DNA of 64,000 bases, taken from assembly GCF_006517175.1 (NCBI RefSeq), contig NZ_CP041186.1:7157074-7221073 (forward strand). Reading direction: 5' to 3'. The notes below the pieces were generated by a model that had not been told where the DNA came from, ran no database searches, and worked only from the letters and a program-made list of their open reading frames with translations. The translations under genes were made by a program, and so were the position numbers. Below, in pieces: positions 44,160 to 52,265 of the stretch (the first letter of the stretch is position 1; every line of letters starts with the position of its first letter). The DNA is from Persicimonas caeni. GTDB taxonomy: Bacteria > Myxococcota_A > Bradymonadia > Bradymonadales > Bradymonadaceae.

Positions 44160-45669
44160 TTTCGACTCCTTCGGGGGCTTCGAGCTGTCGGGTCCAGGTG
44201 CCTCCCAACGCGCGGCACAGTTGGACGCGGGTCGAGAGTTGCTGGCGGCGAGCGTCGAGCAAAGTCTGCTGGGTGCGCTGCAGGGCTTGGATGGTGTCGA
44301 GCACCCGCAGGTAATCGAGCACGCCCAGTCGGTAACGGTCGCGAGCGAGGTCGAGCGCACGCTCGGCGGATTCGAGTTGTTTCTGGAGGCTTTCGACGAA
44401 TTCTTGCTGGCGATTCTCGCGGATCAGGGCGTCCTGAGTTTCGCGAAGCGCGGTCAGCAGGGTCTGTGCATAGTTGAGAAGAGCTTCCTCGGCCACGCCC
44501 TCGGCTTGGTCGATCTGAGCGTTGATGCGGCCGCCTTGAAAAATGGGCTGAGAGAGACCGGCCGAGGCGCTGTAGAGCAGTTGCTCGAACAGCTCGGCGA
44601 TTTCGGTCGCCTGCAGCGACAAGCTCAGCGAGAGTTGCAGGCTGGGCAGACGCTCGGCGACTGCTGCTTCGAGGCGCTCGTCGGCGGCCATCAATCGCAG
44701 CTTGGCGGCGCGAAGGTCGGGGCGACGCTCGAGTAGGTCGGCGGGTACGCCCGGGTCGGGGATCGGCGCCAGCTCGGGAAGCTCGGCGGCGGTCAGCCCC
44801 AGATCGGCCTGCGGCGGCTTGCCCACGAGCACCGCGATTTGGTTGCGCGCGACCGCCTCCGAGGCCTTCGCCAACGCCAACTGCCCGCGCAGCGACTCCA
44901 GGTTTTGCTTTTGCTGGGTCACGTCGAGCGCGGTGGCCGTGCCCTGGCTCAGGCGCAGCAGCGTCAGCTCGTAGAACTTCGCGGACGTCTCGATCTGTTC
45001 CTCGAGCAGGTCGATTCGCTCGCGCTGGTAGACCATCGCCAGCCAATTTTCGGCGAGCTGCGAGGTCAGGGTGATCGCCAGCGCCTCAGCTTGGGCGCGT
45101 GTGGCCTCGGCGTCGAGGGCGGCGGCTTCCCAGCGGCTGCGATTCTTGCCCCACAGGTCGAGCTCGTAGGAGGCGGCCATCGAGGCGCGATAGCTGGCGA
45201 AGCCGTCTTCGAGGCTGAAGAAGTCGGGCTCGGGCGCCGGCTGTCCGGGTTGGCCGGTGGGTAGATCGGCGCCGAATTGGGCGCCGATATTGGTGCGCTG
45301 ATAGGTAGCGCCGGCGTCGGCGCTGAGCCACGGCCACAGCGGTGCTTGCTGCTGCTGGGCGATGGCGCGGGCCTGCTTGATGCGCGTAAAAGCCATGCGC
45401 AGATCGAGGTTCTCCTCGAACGAAGCGTCCACCAGCCCCTCGAGCTCTGAGGAGCCGAAGTCGGTGCACCATTGCTCGAGGGGCTCGCCCTCGACAGGTG
45501 TCTGCGAGTAGCTTTCGGGGACCTCGACGACCTCGTCGGTCTTCTCGGCGTACTTCGTCGACTGGCAACTCGAGGCCACCAACGCCACAGCGATGAGCGC
45601 GATGGAGGTCCATCGACCTGCGCGCCATCCCCGAGAGGGTGGGGGAGCATGTCTGTTAGCTACGTCCAT
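44143..45669 (-). CDS. Outer-membrane efflux channel lipoprotein (NodT/OprM-type, TolC superfamily)
   Basis: The 508-residue protein starts at ATG 45669. The signal sequence ends ALVASSC, with Cys35 as the probable lipid attachment site. Two tandem outer-membrane-efflux domains follow; each has long coiled-coil helices (for example RIKQARAIAQQQQAP and ETQDALIRENRQQEFVESLQ) and short barrel strands. The conserved WWxxFGSxxLExLVxxA-like start of the family appears as WCTDFGSSELEGLVDASFEE. LLERRPDLRAAKLRLMAADE matches the usual RPDVRAAE segment. It forms the exit duct for RND pump 2 and perhaps also for pump 1, which lacks its own channel gene. It is the first gene of the operon downstream of tetR. 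Confidence 0.93.
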   Translation of the reverse strand: MDVANRHAPPPSRGWRAGRWTSIALIAVALVASSCQSTKYAEKTDEVVEVPESYSQTPVEGEPLEQWCTDFGSSELEGLVDASFEENLDLRMAFTRIKQARAIAQQQQAPLWPWLSADAGATYQRTNIGAQFGADLPTGQPGQPAPEPDFFSLEDGFASYRASMAASYELDLWGKNRSRWEAAALDAEATRAQAEALAITLTSQLAENWLAMVYQRERIDLLEEQIETSAKFYELTLLRLSQGTATALDVTQQKQNLESLRGQLALAKASEAVARNQIAVLVGKPPQADLGLTAAELPELAPIPDPGVPADLLERRPDLRAAKLRLMAADERLEAAVAERLPSLQLSLSLSLQATEIAELFEQLLYSASAGLSQPIFQGGRINAQIDQAEGVAEEALLNYAQTLLTALRETQDALIRENRQQEFVESLQKQLESAERALDLARDRYRLGVLDYLRVLDTIQALQRTQQTLLDARRQQLSTRVQLCRALGGTWTRQLEAPEGVENESRR

Positions 45670-45682
45670 GACGAAACCAGGA

Positions 45683-45704
45683 AATTAGTAAGTTCGTACT
45701 CATT
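45683..45704. promoter_or_regulatory. Imperfect palindrome, probable TetR-type operator
   Basis: On the minus strand AATGAGTACG-AA-CTTACTAATT forms a 22-bp dyad with 8 of 10 matching positions per arm. It lies 14-35 bp upstream of the outer-membrane-factor start, where a repressor would block transcription or an early promoter element. The half-site AATGAGT also occurs at 46457-46463, overlapping the -35 of the tetR promoter. Confidence 0.5.
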
Positions 45705-45782
45705 AATCGAGCGGCACTGCACAGAGGCCTCGGAGAGAGCGCGGGTGCAGTTGAGATGCACCTGCGAGCGTCTGGGTAACAT

Positions 45783-46403
45783 CTAATCCTCGTGCTGTTC
45801 AGATGGAGGTGCTTGTTCGATTCCGCGCAACAGGTTGTCGACCACGCCGCGCACGAAGGTCTGCTGCGGCATCGGCAGGAAGTCGTTGAAGCCGCAGAAC
45901 TCGAAGAAGGCGTAATTTTGAATCGAACCCAAGAACATGCGAGCGGCAATTTCGGTGTCGCAGCGTCGCACCCGACCACGTCGTTGCTCGGACTGCAGGT
46001 ACTTCGCCAGCGCCTTGAGGCCGCGCACCGGGGGCGGCTCGGCCATGCGCTCGAACATCTCGGCGCGCGCCGAGCCGTCGGCCATGACCATGCTCATCTT
46101 GGGGATGAGCTCTTCGAAAAAGGCGAGCATCTCGTGAGCCAGACGCGTCAGGTTGGTGCGCACGTCGTCGCCGCCCGACTCCTGGAACTCTTCGGTCAGT
46201 GCGATCCAGGTCGGCCGCGGCGAGATGCCCATGGCGGCCATGAATAGCTCGTGTTTGGTGGGGAAGCGACGAAAGATCGTCCCCTCCGAAATCCCCGCGC
46301 GGCGAGCGATTTCGGCGGTCGTCGCGCTGAGTCCAGACTCAAAAAAGACGTCGCGGGCGGCCTGCAGGATTTCTTCGTCTGTGATGCTTGGCGTGCGTGC
46401 CAT
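45783..46403 (-). CDS. TetR/AcrR-family transcriptional repressor
   Basis: ATG 46403 gives MARTPSITDEEILQAARDVF, the normal TetR N-terminus; the longer frame starting with GTG at 46469 would begin inside the -35 element. The 206-residue protein has the N-terminal helix-turn-helix domain (SATTAEIARRAGISEGTIFR, RFPTKHELFMAAM). The C-terminal part is all-helical and probably binds ligand. It lies just upstream of the efflux operon on the same strand, with 113 bp between it and the outer-membrane-factor gene. It probably represses that operon and perhaps itself, with the pump substrate as inducer. Confidence 0.9.
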   Translation of the reverse strand: MARTPSITDEEILQAARDVFFESGLSATTAEIARRAGISEGTIFRRFPTKHELFMAAMGISPRPTWIALTEEFQESGGDDVRTNLTRLAHEMLAFFEELIPKMSMVMADGSARAEMFERMAEPPPVRGLKALAKYLQSEQRRGRVRRCDTEIAARMFLGSIQNYAFFEFCGFNDFLPMPQQTFVRGVVDNLLRGIEQAPPSEQHED

Positions 46404-46749
46404 AGGTGTTCTCGCGCAATTGCCGGGTTCAGGAGGAACCGTAGCCACGCTGAATAAATGAGTCAACACTTTTTATTATTCCGCGCGTCGCCGGCCCGTT
46501 CCTTCGGCAGGCGGCGGCGAGGTGTGGATCGGCACCGCCACCTGGGCTACCATCTTGTTGTACCGCCAGCGCTTTCCGAAACGAGCCGTGGGGTTGGAAG
46601 GATCGGGATCGTGCTGAAGATCAAACGTAACAGATTCTCATACCCGAAGTAGGCGGCTGGCGACACGCTGCATCGACTTGGGGCCCCAACTCATCGAGGC
46701 CCCGATGCAGTTCAACAGGTGGTACGCTCTGATTTGCGAGGCTCGATCG
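46404..46749. other. Divergent promoter region between tetR and the giant secreted peptidase gene
   Basis: This 346-bp stretch contains the tetR promoter (46438-46466) and an AT-rich patch (TTTTTATTATT near 46470). A 64-residue open frame at 46458-46652 has no ribosome binding site or recognisable feature. I see no clear promoter for the plus-strand gene. Confidence 0.55.
46438..46466 (-). promoter_or_regulatory. Sigma70-like promoter of the tetR gene
   Basis: On the minus strand TTGACT (46466-46461), a 17-bp spacer and TACGGT (46443-46438) lie 35 nt upstream of the ATG at 46403. The AATGAGT half-site shared with the operator at 45683 overlaps the -35. Confidence 0.55.
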
Positions 46750-49700
46750 ATGCGCATGTCCGGAAGGATTTGTCTTCTGTTGTCCGTGGTGCTTGTGGCG
46801 ACCGCCTGGTTGATTCCGGCGACGGCTGATGCCCAAGTCTTTGTCTACCCTCGCCGACCCAGTCAGACCAACGTGCGTTGGTTCGACTTCGATTGGCACC
46901 ACGTCGACGTTCTCATCGGCCCGGAGGCGTCCGGCGAGACGATCAAGGATTCCGGGCCGCGCATGCACTATGCGCCCCACGACACGGCTCACGGGCCCGA
47001 GACCCAGCCGCTGGGCCAGGGCGGGCCGTGGGACTGGTCGGCCGCGCGCACCATGCACTACGCCCCGGGCGGCACCGGCGGTTGGGCCCAGGGCGGCAAG
47101 CAAGGCCAAGCCGGCAAGCAGGCCCAAGTTGGCATGCAAGCCCAAGGTGGCATGCAAGCCCAGGGTGGCAAGCAAGCCCAGGGGGGCGAGGACGACGGGG
47201 CCAAAGGCAAAATCGAGGGGGACCGAGAGCTCAGCGAGAGCGAGGCCCAGGCCGACGATGTCCCTCCGTGGACCGGCGGCGTGCGGCTCTTTTTCTACGA
47301 GCGCGAGCGTGAGGTCGCCGAATGGGCCGCCGGCTTTATCGAGGTGATGTACCGCGAACTGGTCAAAGATTTCGACTACGTGCCCCGAAAGACGTTCTCG
47401 TACTTTCTGTACAGCAGCTACCACGAGTTCCTGCAGACCAACCTGTTTCCGATTCAGGAGGGCGTGCTCGGCGTGACCAGCCCGCGCAACCTGGACGTGA
47501 CGCTGCCGTATTTCGGCGACCACGCCATGTTTCGCGACGTCTCCAAGCACGAGCTCGCCCACGAATTCACCATCCAGAAGGTCGGCAGCTACGCCAAAAA
47601 GAACAAGGCGGCGATCAACCCGCTCATGAAGCTGCCGCTGTGGTTCATCGAGGGCTTGGCCGAGTATTATGCCAAAGACGGCCTCGACCCGAGGACCGAG
47701 ACCCTGGTGCGCGACCTGGTCGTCAACCCGGACGCCAGGCGTGGCTACGTGCTCGAGGGCTTCTTCGACGACCGCGTGCGCAGCTTTTTGTGGACCTACA
47801 AGCTCGGCCAAGCGCGTGTGGCGTTCTTGGAGGAAACCTACGGCGAGGGCACCATCCAGCGGGTGCTCGAGGAGTCGTATCGGCTGGTGGGCACCGAAGA
47901 GGGCAAAGACCGCGTGGGGAGCTTTCCGGCGCTGTTGACCGCGCTGACCGGCGACTCGCGCAAGACGATTTCGACGCGCTTCCAAAACTGGGTCAAGCGC
48001 CGCCACTTTCGCACCTACTTGGACGCCGACCAGTCGCCGGGCATCCTGCAGGAGTACGACACCGGCAACGGCATCATCCAGGCCCTGAGCACCTCGCCCG
48101 ACGGGCGGGTGCTCATGTACAGGAGCATCTCGCCGAACACCGGCCAGCGCCAGCTCTACCTGGTCGACCATCGCGATCCGGAGGACGCGCTGACGGTCGC
48201 CGCCGACGGCAAGCCGGGCCTGGAGTCGCTGCACCCCATTGCCGGGCGAAACTTCGACGTCGGCAAGGAGACGCTGGCGTTTGTGGCCCGGCAGGACGAG
48301 CGCGACCTCATCTACTTTCAACCCTACAAGCGAACCGTCGAGTGGGCGGAAGTGCCCTCGGCCGACGACGAGGGCGACGAGGAGGAGGCTTCCGCCCGAG
48401 ACACTGAGAAGACCAAGCTCGCCGCCGCCGACGATAAGGCCGTGGCGCGCGCCGAGGAGGCTGCCAAACAGGTGAGCGACGTCGACTTCGAGCTCGGCCA
48501 GCGGGTCAAATACCGGCTCGACGCTTGGAATATCATCGGTGTCGACACCCTCGCCTTGGGGCCCGACGGCCGGCGTATCGCCTTTGTGGGGCTTCGCGAA
48601 AACGGTCAAAAGGACCTGTACCTGCTCGAACCCAAGAAGGATGGCAAGAGCTTTACGGTCAAACGGCTGACCGACGATGTCTACGCCGAGCGTGAGATCA
48701 GTTGGGGCAGCGACGGCATCGCGTTTACCTCCGATGCCACCGAGAAAGGGCACTACAATATCTTTCGCCTCGAGCCCGACACTCGCAAGATCGAGCGGCT
48801 GACCTTCGAGAACCGCGACCACACCTCGCCGCGCATGCTCGACGACGGGCGAGTCTTCTTTGTGGCCTACGACGAGGTCGGCGCCAACGTCTATCAAGCC
48901 GTCGGCCCGGGGCTGGTGCGAAAGACCGGCCTCGCCACGGCGCTCTCCGACTTGAGTCCTGCGCCGGGTGATGGGCTGTGGGCGCTGCAGTACCACGAGG
49001 GGCGCCAGCGACCGGCGCGCATCCCGGCCAGCCGTCTGCTGACGGGCGATATATCGACACAGTCGGTGCAGGCGGCGGCCTACCCGTTGCCCGAGCGATC
49101 GCTCGACAAGTCCGAGCGCTACGACGTGTGGAGCCTCGATAGCTGGGAGGTGGGCACGGTGTTCGGCATCGTCGGCGCCAGCTCCGAGGGCATCGCCGGC
49201 CAGATCTATGCCACCTCGTACGACAAGCTGCGCGACCACACGGTCATCTTCAACATGCTCGCGTCGGGCTCGGTCGAGTCGATCGACGGCTCGCTCTTCT
49301 ACATCAACCAGGAGAATCGCCTGGTCTGGGGTGGTGGGCTCTTCCAGGACGTCGGCTACCGCCTCGACCGCACCTTCAAGGACGACGGCACGGTCAACCG
49401 GTTCATCTCCTCGGAGCGCTTCTTCGGCGTCACGGGCACCGCGCGTTGGCCCTTCGATCGGTTCACGTTCGTGCAGGGCTCGCTCGCGATCGGTGGTCTC
49501 GACTTCTTCCTGTACGACGGCACCGAAGCCTGCCTGCAAGACCCGAACTGCATCCGCAACAACACCGCGCCCGATGACGCCGGCGGCGTGCTCGACCAGT
49601 GGGAGGCCGAGAACGACGACGTGCGCTTCCAGCTAGAGCCGTCGGTCAGCCTGGGGTACAATACCATTCGCTACCACCCGCAGACCGGCCCGTTTATGGG

Positions 49701-50220
49701 CCACTCGCTACTGCTGACGGGGACCTACGACTGGCAGCCGTTTCGCCAAAACGGCTACACCAACATTCGCTTCGACGCCGAGAAGTACTGGTCGTTGTGG
49801 GGGCGGACGAACCTCTTTTTGCGCGGCGGCACCGGCTACACCTTCGGCAGCCGCTTCGCCCGCTCGTTCTTCCTGTCGAGCTTCGACACGATACGCGGCG
49901 TTCAGTGGGGCGACTTCGACTACCTGCTGGGGCGCTCGTTCTTCTTTTCGACCGCCGAGTTGCAGTTCCCGCTCAACTTCTTGGTGCGCGTGCCGTTTCT
50001 GGACCTGGAGGGCATCACCGGCGTCGACTTCGGCGCGGCCGGCGACGACTTCGCCGAGGTATGGGACCGCCGCGTGCTCGACTACGTGCTCGGGGTCAAC
50101 TTCGGGCTAGGCCCGTTCGTCTTCCGGCTCCACTTCGCCAAGCCGTTCGACATCGGCGCGCCGGTGCCGAACAACGGCGACTGGAACACGAACTTCTCGT
50201 TGTCGTGGCGTTATTGGTAG
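46750..50220 (+). CDS. Giant secreted protein: metallopeptidase (MA clan), PD40-like propeller and C-terminal outer-membrane barrel
   Basis: The start is ATG 46750 (MRMSGRICLLLSVVLVATAW), giving 1156 residues with a signal peptide ending ATADAQ; ATG 46756 is also possible. Residues about 115-146 are a Gly/Gln/Ala-rich repeat of the type GKQAQGG. Residues about 175-420 form a gluzincin-like peptidase: HELAH (267-271) supplies two zinc His and the catalytic Glu268, and GLAEYY supplies the third ligand, Glu305. Residues about 430-790 contain WD40/PD40-like blades such as TSPDGRVLMYRSI, LGPDGRRIAFVGLRENGQKD and ISWGSDGIAFTSDATEKGHY. The remainder is rich in aromatic beta-strands and ends NFSLSWRYW, a typical BAM recognition terminus. 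The likely picture is an outer-membrane-anchored surface protease. The gene stands alone, and its substrate is unknown. Confidence 0.82.
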   Translation: MRMSGRICLLLSVVLVATAWLIPATADAQVFVYPRRPSQTNVRWFDFDWHHVDVLIGPEASGETIKDSGPRMHYAPHDTAHGPETQPLGQGGPWDWSAARTMHYAPGGTGGWAQGGKQGQAGKQAQVGMQAQGGMQAQGGKQAQGGEDDGAKGKIEGDRELSESEAQADDVPPWTGGVRLFFYEREREVAEWAAGFIEVMYRELVKDFDYVPRKTFSYFLYSSYHEFLQTNLFPIQEGVLGVTSPRNLDVTLPYFGDHAMFRDVSKHELAHEFTIQKVGSYAKKNKAAINPLMKLPLWFIEGLAEYYAKDGLDPRTETLVRDLVVNPDARRGYVLEGFFDDRVRSFLWTYKLGQARVAFLEETYGEGTIQRVLEESYRLVGTEEGKDRVGSFPALLTALTGDSRKTISTRFQNWVKRRHFRTYLDADQSPGILQEYDTGNGIIQALSTSPDGRVLMYRSISPNTGQRQLYLVDHRDPEDALTVAADGKPGLESLHPIAGRNFDVGKETLAFVARQDERDLIYFQPYKRTVEWAEVPSADDEGDEEEASARDTEKTKLAAADDKAVARAEEAAKQVSDVDFELGQRVKYRLDAWNIIGVDTLALGPDGRRIAFVGLRENGQKDLYLLEPKKDGKSFTVKRLTDDVYAEREISWGSDGIAFTSDATEKGHYNIFRLEPDTRKIERLTFENRDHTSPRMLDDGRVFFVAYDEVGANVYQAVGPGLVRKTGLATALSDLSPAPGDGLWALQYHEGRQRPARIPASRLLTGDISTQSVQAAAYPLPERSLDKSERYDVWSLDSWEVGTVFGIVGASSEGIAGQIYATSYDKLRDHTVIFNMLASGSVESIDGSLFYINQENRLVWGGGLFQDVGYRLDRTFKDDGTVNRFISSERFFGVTGTARWPFDRFTFVQGSLAIGGLDFFLYDGTEACLQDPNCIRNNTAPDDAGGVLDQWEAENDDVRFQLEPSVSLGYNTIRYHPQTGPFMGHSLLLTGTYDWQPFRQNGYTNIRFDAEKYWSLWGRTNLFLRGGTGYTFGSRFARSFFLSSFDTIRGVQWGDFDYLLGRSFFFSTAELQFPLNFLVRVPFLDLEGITGVDFGAAGDDFAEVWDRRVLDYVLGVNFGLGPFVFRLHFAKPFDIGAPVPNNGDWNTNFSLSWRYW
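47083..47193 (+). repeat. In-frame 24-bp repeats encoding a Gly/Gln/Ala tract
   Basis: Imperfect 24-bp units (GGCAAGCAAGCCCAGGGT and variants with GGCATG) repeat four to five times and encode GGKQGQAGKQAQVGMQAQGG-like sequence between the signal peptide and the peptidase domain. The tract is probably a flexible spacer and could vary in length between strains. Confidence 0.75.
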
Positions 50221-50258
50221 GGTTGGTTTTGCTGGCGTGTAGGTCTTGCAGGAGCGTA

Positions 50259-50294
50259 GGCCTTGCAGAGGTGTGGTGCCTGCTCTGCAAGGCC
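50259..50294. repeat. Dispersed 3'-end hairpin element, copy 3
   Basis: A perfect 12-bp stem (GGCCTTGCAGAG at 50259-50270 with CTCTGCAAGGCC at 50283-50294) encloses a 12-nt loop. It lies between the convergent peptidase and SDR genes. Its stem and flank resemble the element at 39639-39692, including the sequence between each hairpin and the neighbouring stop codon. On the plus strand it is followed by ATCAAAAAAA, so it does not look like a standard T-tailed terminator. Confidence 0.75.
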
Positions 50295-50311
50295 ATCAAA
50301 AAAACGCAAGC

Positions 50312-51442
50312 TCACCCGAGCAACTCTTCAGCCGCCGGCATCTCGATGTCGAGCGACATCCCCGACGACTTCACGAAGTCGACCAGGTTTTCGGCGTAGG
50401 TCGGAAACGGCGGGCAAGAGAGCTCACCCTCGAGCGCCTCCATCGTGTTGATGGAGTTGTAGATGGTCAGCTGGTTGAAGTCCTCGACGAACTGGCGCGG
50501 GCTGCGCGTGAGCTTCTCGAGGTACGGAAACTTCATGATCAGCTGGGTCAGCTTGTAGGGCACGTGACCCACCGGGGCGCGCTTGCCCGCCTTCTCGGCG
50601 ACCAATTCGAAGACCTTGCGCGCCGACAACGGGTTGGGGTCGCACAGGTGGAAGGTCTGCCCGGCAGTGTCTTCGCTCAGGCTGATGCGGTGCATCGCGT
50701 CGCACACGAAGTCGACCGGCACGACGTTGAGCGGCTTGTCGCCTTTGCCGGGCATCAAAATGGGCACCGACTCGGGCATCTGGATGATCAAGTTCATCAG
50801 GTAGTAAGGGCCGGCCATCCGGTCGATCTCACCGGTGCGCGAGTCGCCCACCACGATGCTCGGGCGAAAGACGCTGATGGGCACGTGCGCCATCGCCTCG
50901 CGCATCGCCTTTTCGGCCTCGTACTTGGTGCGCTCGTAGAGGTTTCGGAAGCTCTGCGCCTCCTCGAGCTCGTCCTCCATGATCACGCCGGTGCGCTTGC
51001 CTGCGACGAATGCCGTAGAGAAGTGGTTGAGCCGGTTGAGCTGCTCCATCTCCATGGCCGCGTCGATGACGTTTCTGGCGCCCTCGAGGTTCACGCTCCA
51101 AATCTCGTCTTTGTCGGCCCCCAGATACCAGATGCTGGCGATATGATAGATGTCGGTGACGTTGGCGACGAGCTCCAGATACTCGGTGCCGCTCAGTCCC
51201 AGGTCGAGCGCGACCACGTCGCCGCTCAGGATCTGATAGCGGTCCGGGTCGACCTCCAAGTTCTCGAGGCGCCGCGTGGCGCGGTCGACGAAGTCGGGGC
51301 GCACCAGCAGCCGGACGAACGCGTCGGGCTCGTTGTCCAGAATGGTATGCAGGAGGCGGCGCGACACGAAGCTCGGGAAGCCGGTCAGCAAGATGTCGCG
51401 TGCCTTGTCGGGACGTCGGTTGTCGTCTTTGGCTTTGTTCAT
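50312..51442 (-). CDS. Extended SDR / NAD(P)-binding reductase (thioester-reductase-like)
   Basis: The 376-residue protein starts at ATG 51442 and overlaps coaE by 4 bp. The nucleotide-binding motif is LLTGFPSFVSRRLL, a degenerate form of the usual TGxxGFxG. Further landmarks are GDVVALDLGLS, IYHIASIWYLGADKDEIWSV with NLEGARNVIDAA, and FSTAFVAGKRTGVI. The catalytic Tyr-Lys pair lies in YERTKYEAEKAM, followed by VFRPSIVVGDSRTGEID. This pattern fits the male-sterility/thioester-reductase branch of SDRs, which reduce acyl thioesters or modify sugars and sterols. The substrate is unknown. Coupling to coaE suggests only co-expression; a link to CoA thioesters would be speculation. Confidence 0.82.
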   Translation of the reverse strand: MNKAKDDNRRPDKARDILLTGFPSFVSRRLLHTILDNEPDAFVRLLVRPDFVDRATRRLENLEVDPDRYQILSGDVVALDLGLSGTEYLELVANVTDIYHIASIWYLGADKDEIWSVNLEGARNVIDAAMEMEQLNRLNHFSTAFVAGKRTGVIMEDELEEAQSFRNLYERTKYEAEKAMREAMAHVPISVFRPSIVVGDSRTGEIDRMAGPYYLMNLIIQMPESVPILMPGKGDKPLNVVPVDFVCDAMHRISLSEDTAGQTFHLCDPNPLSARKVFELVAEKAGKRAPVGHVPYKLTQLIMKFPYLEKLTRSPRQFVEDFNQLTIYNSINTMEALEGELSCPPFPTYAENLVDFVKSSGMSLDIEMPAAEELLG

Positions 51443-52101
51443 GTCTGGGCGTCTTCGTCTGCGGGCTTGGCGGTGCCGCGGGTGCGCACGCCTTCCTCGA
51501 TTTGTTGATAAATTTGTTCGACCTGTTCGCGGGTTTGCTGCAGCGTGCCGTTATTGTCGATCACGTAGTCGGCCACCGCGATCTTTTCTTCGAGTGGCAT
51601 CTGTGCGTCGAGGCGCTGGACGGCCTCGTCGTGCGACATGTTGTCGCGCTCCATCACGCGCTTGATCTGCACGTCGCGATCGGCGGCGACCACGATCAGG
51701 CTGTCGAGCCACTCGTGGATGCCGTTCTCGACGATCAGCGCCGCATCGTAGATCACCCAATGGTGGCCCTCCGAGCGAATCTGCTGGGCGCGCTCCATCA
51801 TGCGCTGGCCGATGCGCGGGTGCGTGATCGACTCGAGCTTCTTGCGCGCTTCACGGTCGCCGAAGACGACCTTTCCGAGCGCCTCGCGGTCGAGGGTGTC
51901 GTCATCGCGCAAGACCTCGTCGCCGAAGGCCTCCCGGATATCCTCCCACGCAGGCTCGCCGGGCTCGACGATCTTACGGGCGATGACGTCTGCGTCGATG
52001 ATCCGTGCGCCGAGTTCGGCCATCATGTTGGCCACCGTCGATTTGCCGCTGGCAATACCGCCGGTCAATCCCACGATGACAAATGTGTCGTCCTGTGGCA
52101 T
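51439..52101 (-). CDS. coaE: Dephospho-CoA kinase
   Basis: The 220-residue protein begins MPQDDTFVIVGLTGGIASGK. The P-loop is GGIASGKST (residues 14-22), preceded by GLT. The family segments AELGARIIDADVIARKIVEP, ITHPRIGQRM and a VIYDAALIVENGIHEW substrate region are all present. The usual second motif VVVAADRDVQIKRVMERD-like (here LIVVAADRDVQIKRVMERD) follows. It catalyses the last step of CoA synthesis, phosphorylating the 3'-OH of dephospho-CoA. It is the first gene of a two-gene unit with the SDR gene (4-bp overlap) and is divergent from the ResB-like gene. Confidence 0.95.
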   Translation of the reverse strand: MPQDDTFVIVGLTGGIASGKSTVANMMAELGARIIDADVIARKIVEPGEPAWEDIREAFGDEVLRDDDTLDREALGKVVFGDREARKKLESITHPRIGQRMMERAQQIRSEGHHWVIYDAALIVENGIHEWLDSLIVVAADRDVQIKRVMERDNMSHDEAVQRLDAQMPLEEKIAVADYVIDNNGTLQQTREQVEQIYQQIEEGVRTRGTAKPADEDAQT

Positions 52102-52265
52102 CGCTTCGTCGTCCGTGCTTGAGTTGGTTCAGGTACGTTCCGATTTTATGGCATATCGCGGGGCGGTTGCCAAATGAGCATTGAAGTCTAGGATAGGCGT
52201 GCCCGAACGCGGCCCAAATCGGGCAGTTGGCGAAAGCGGGTGGCTCGCAAAACGGATATCCATCG

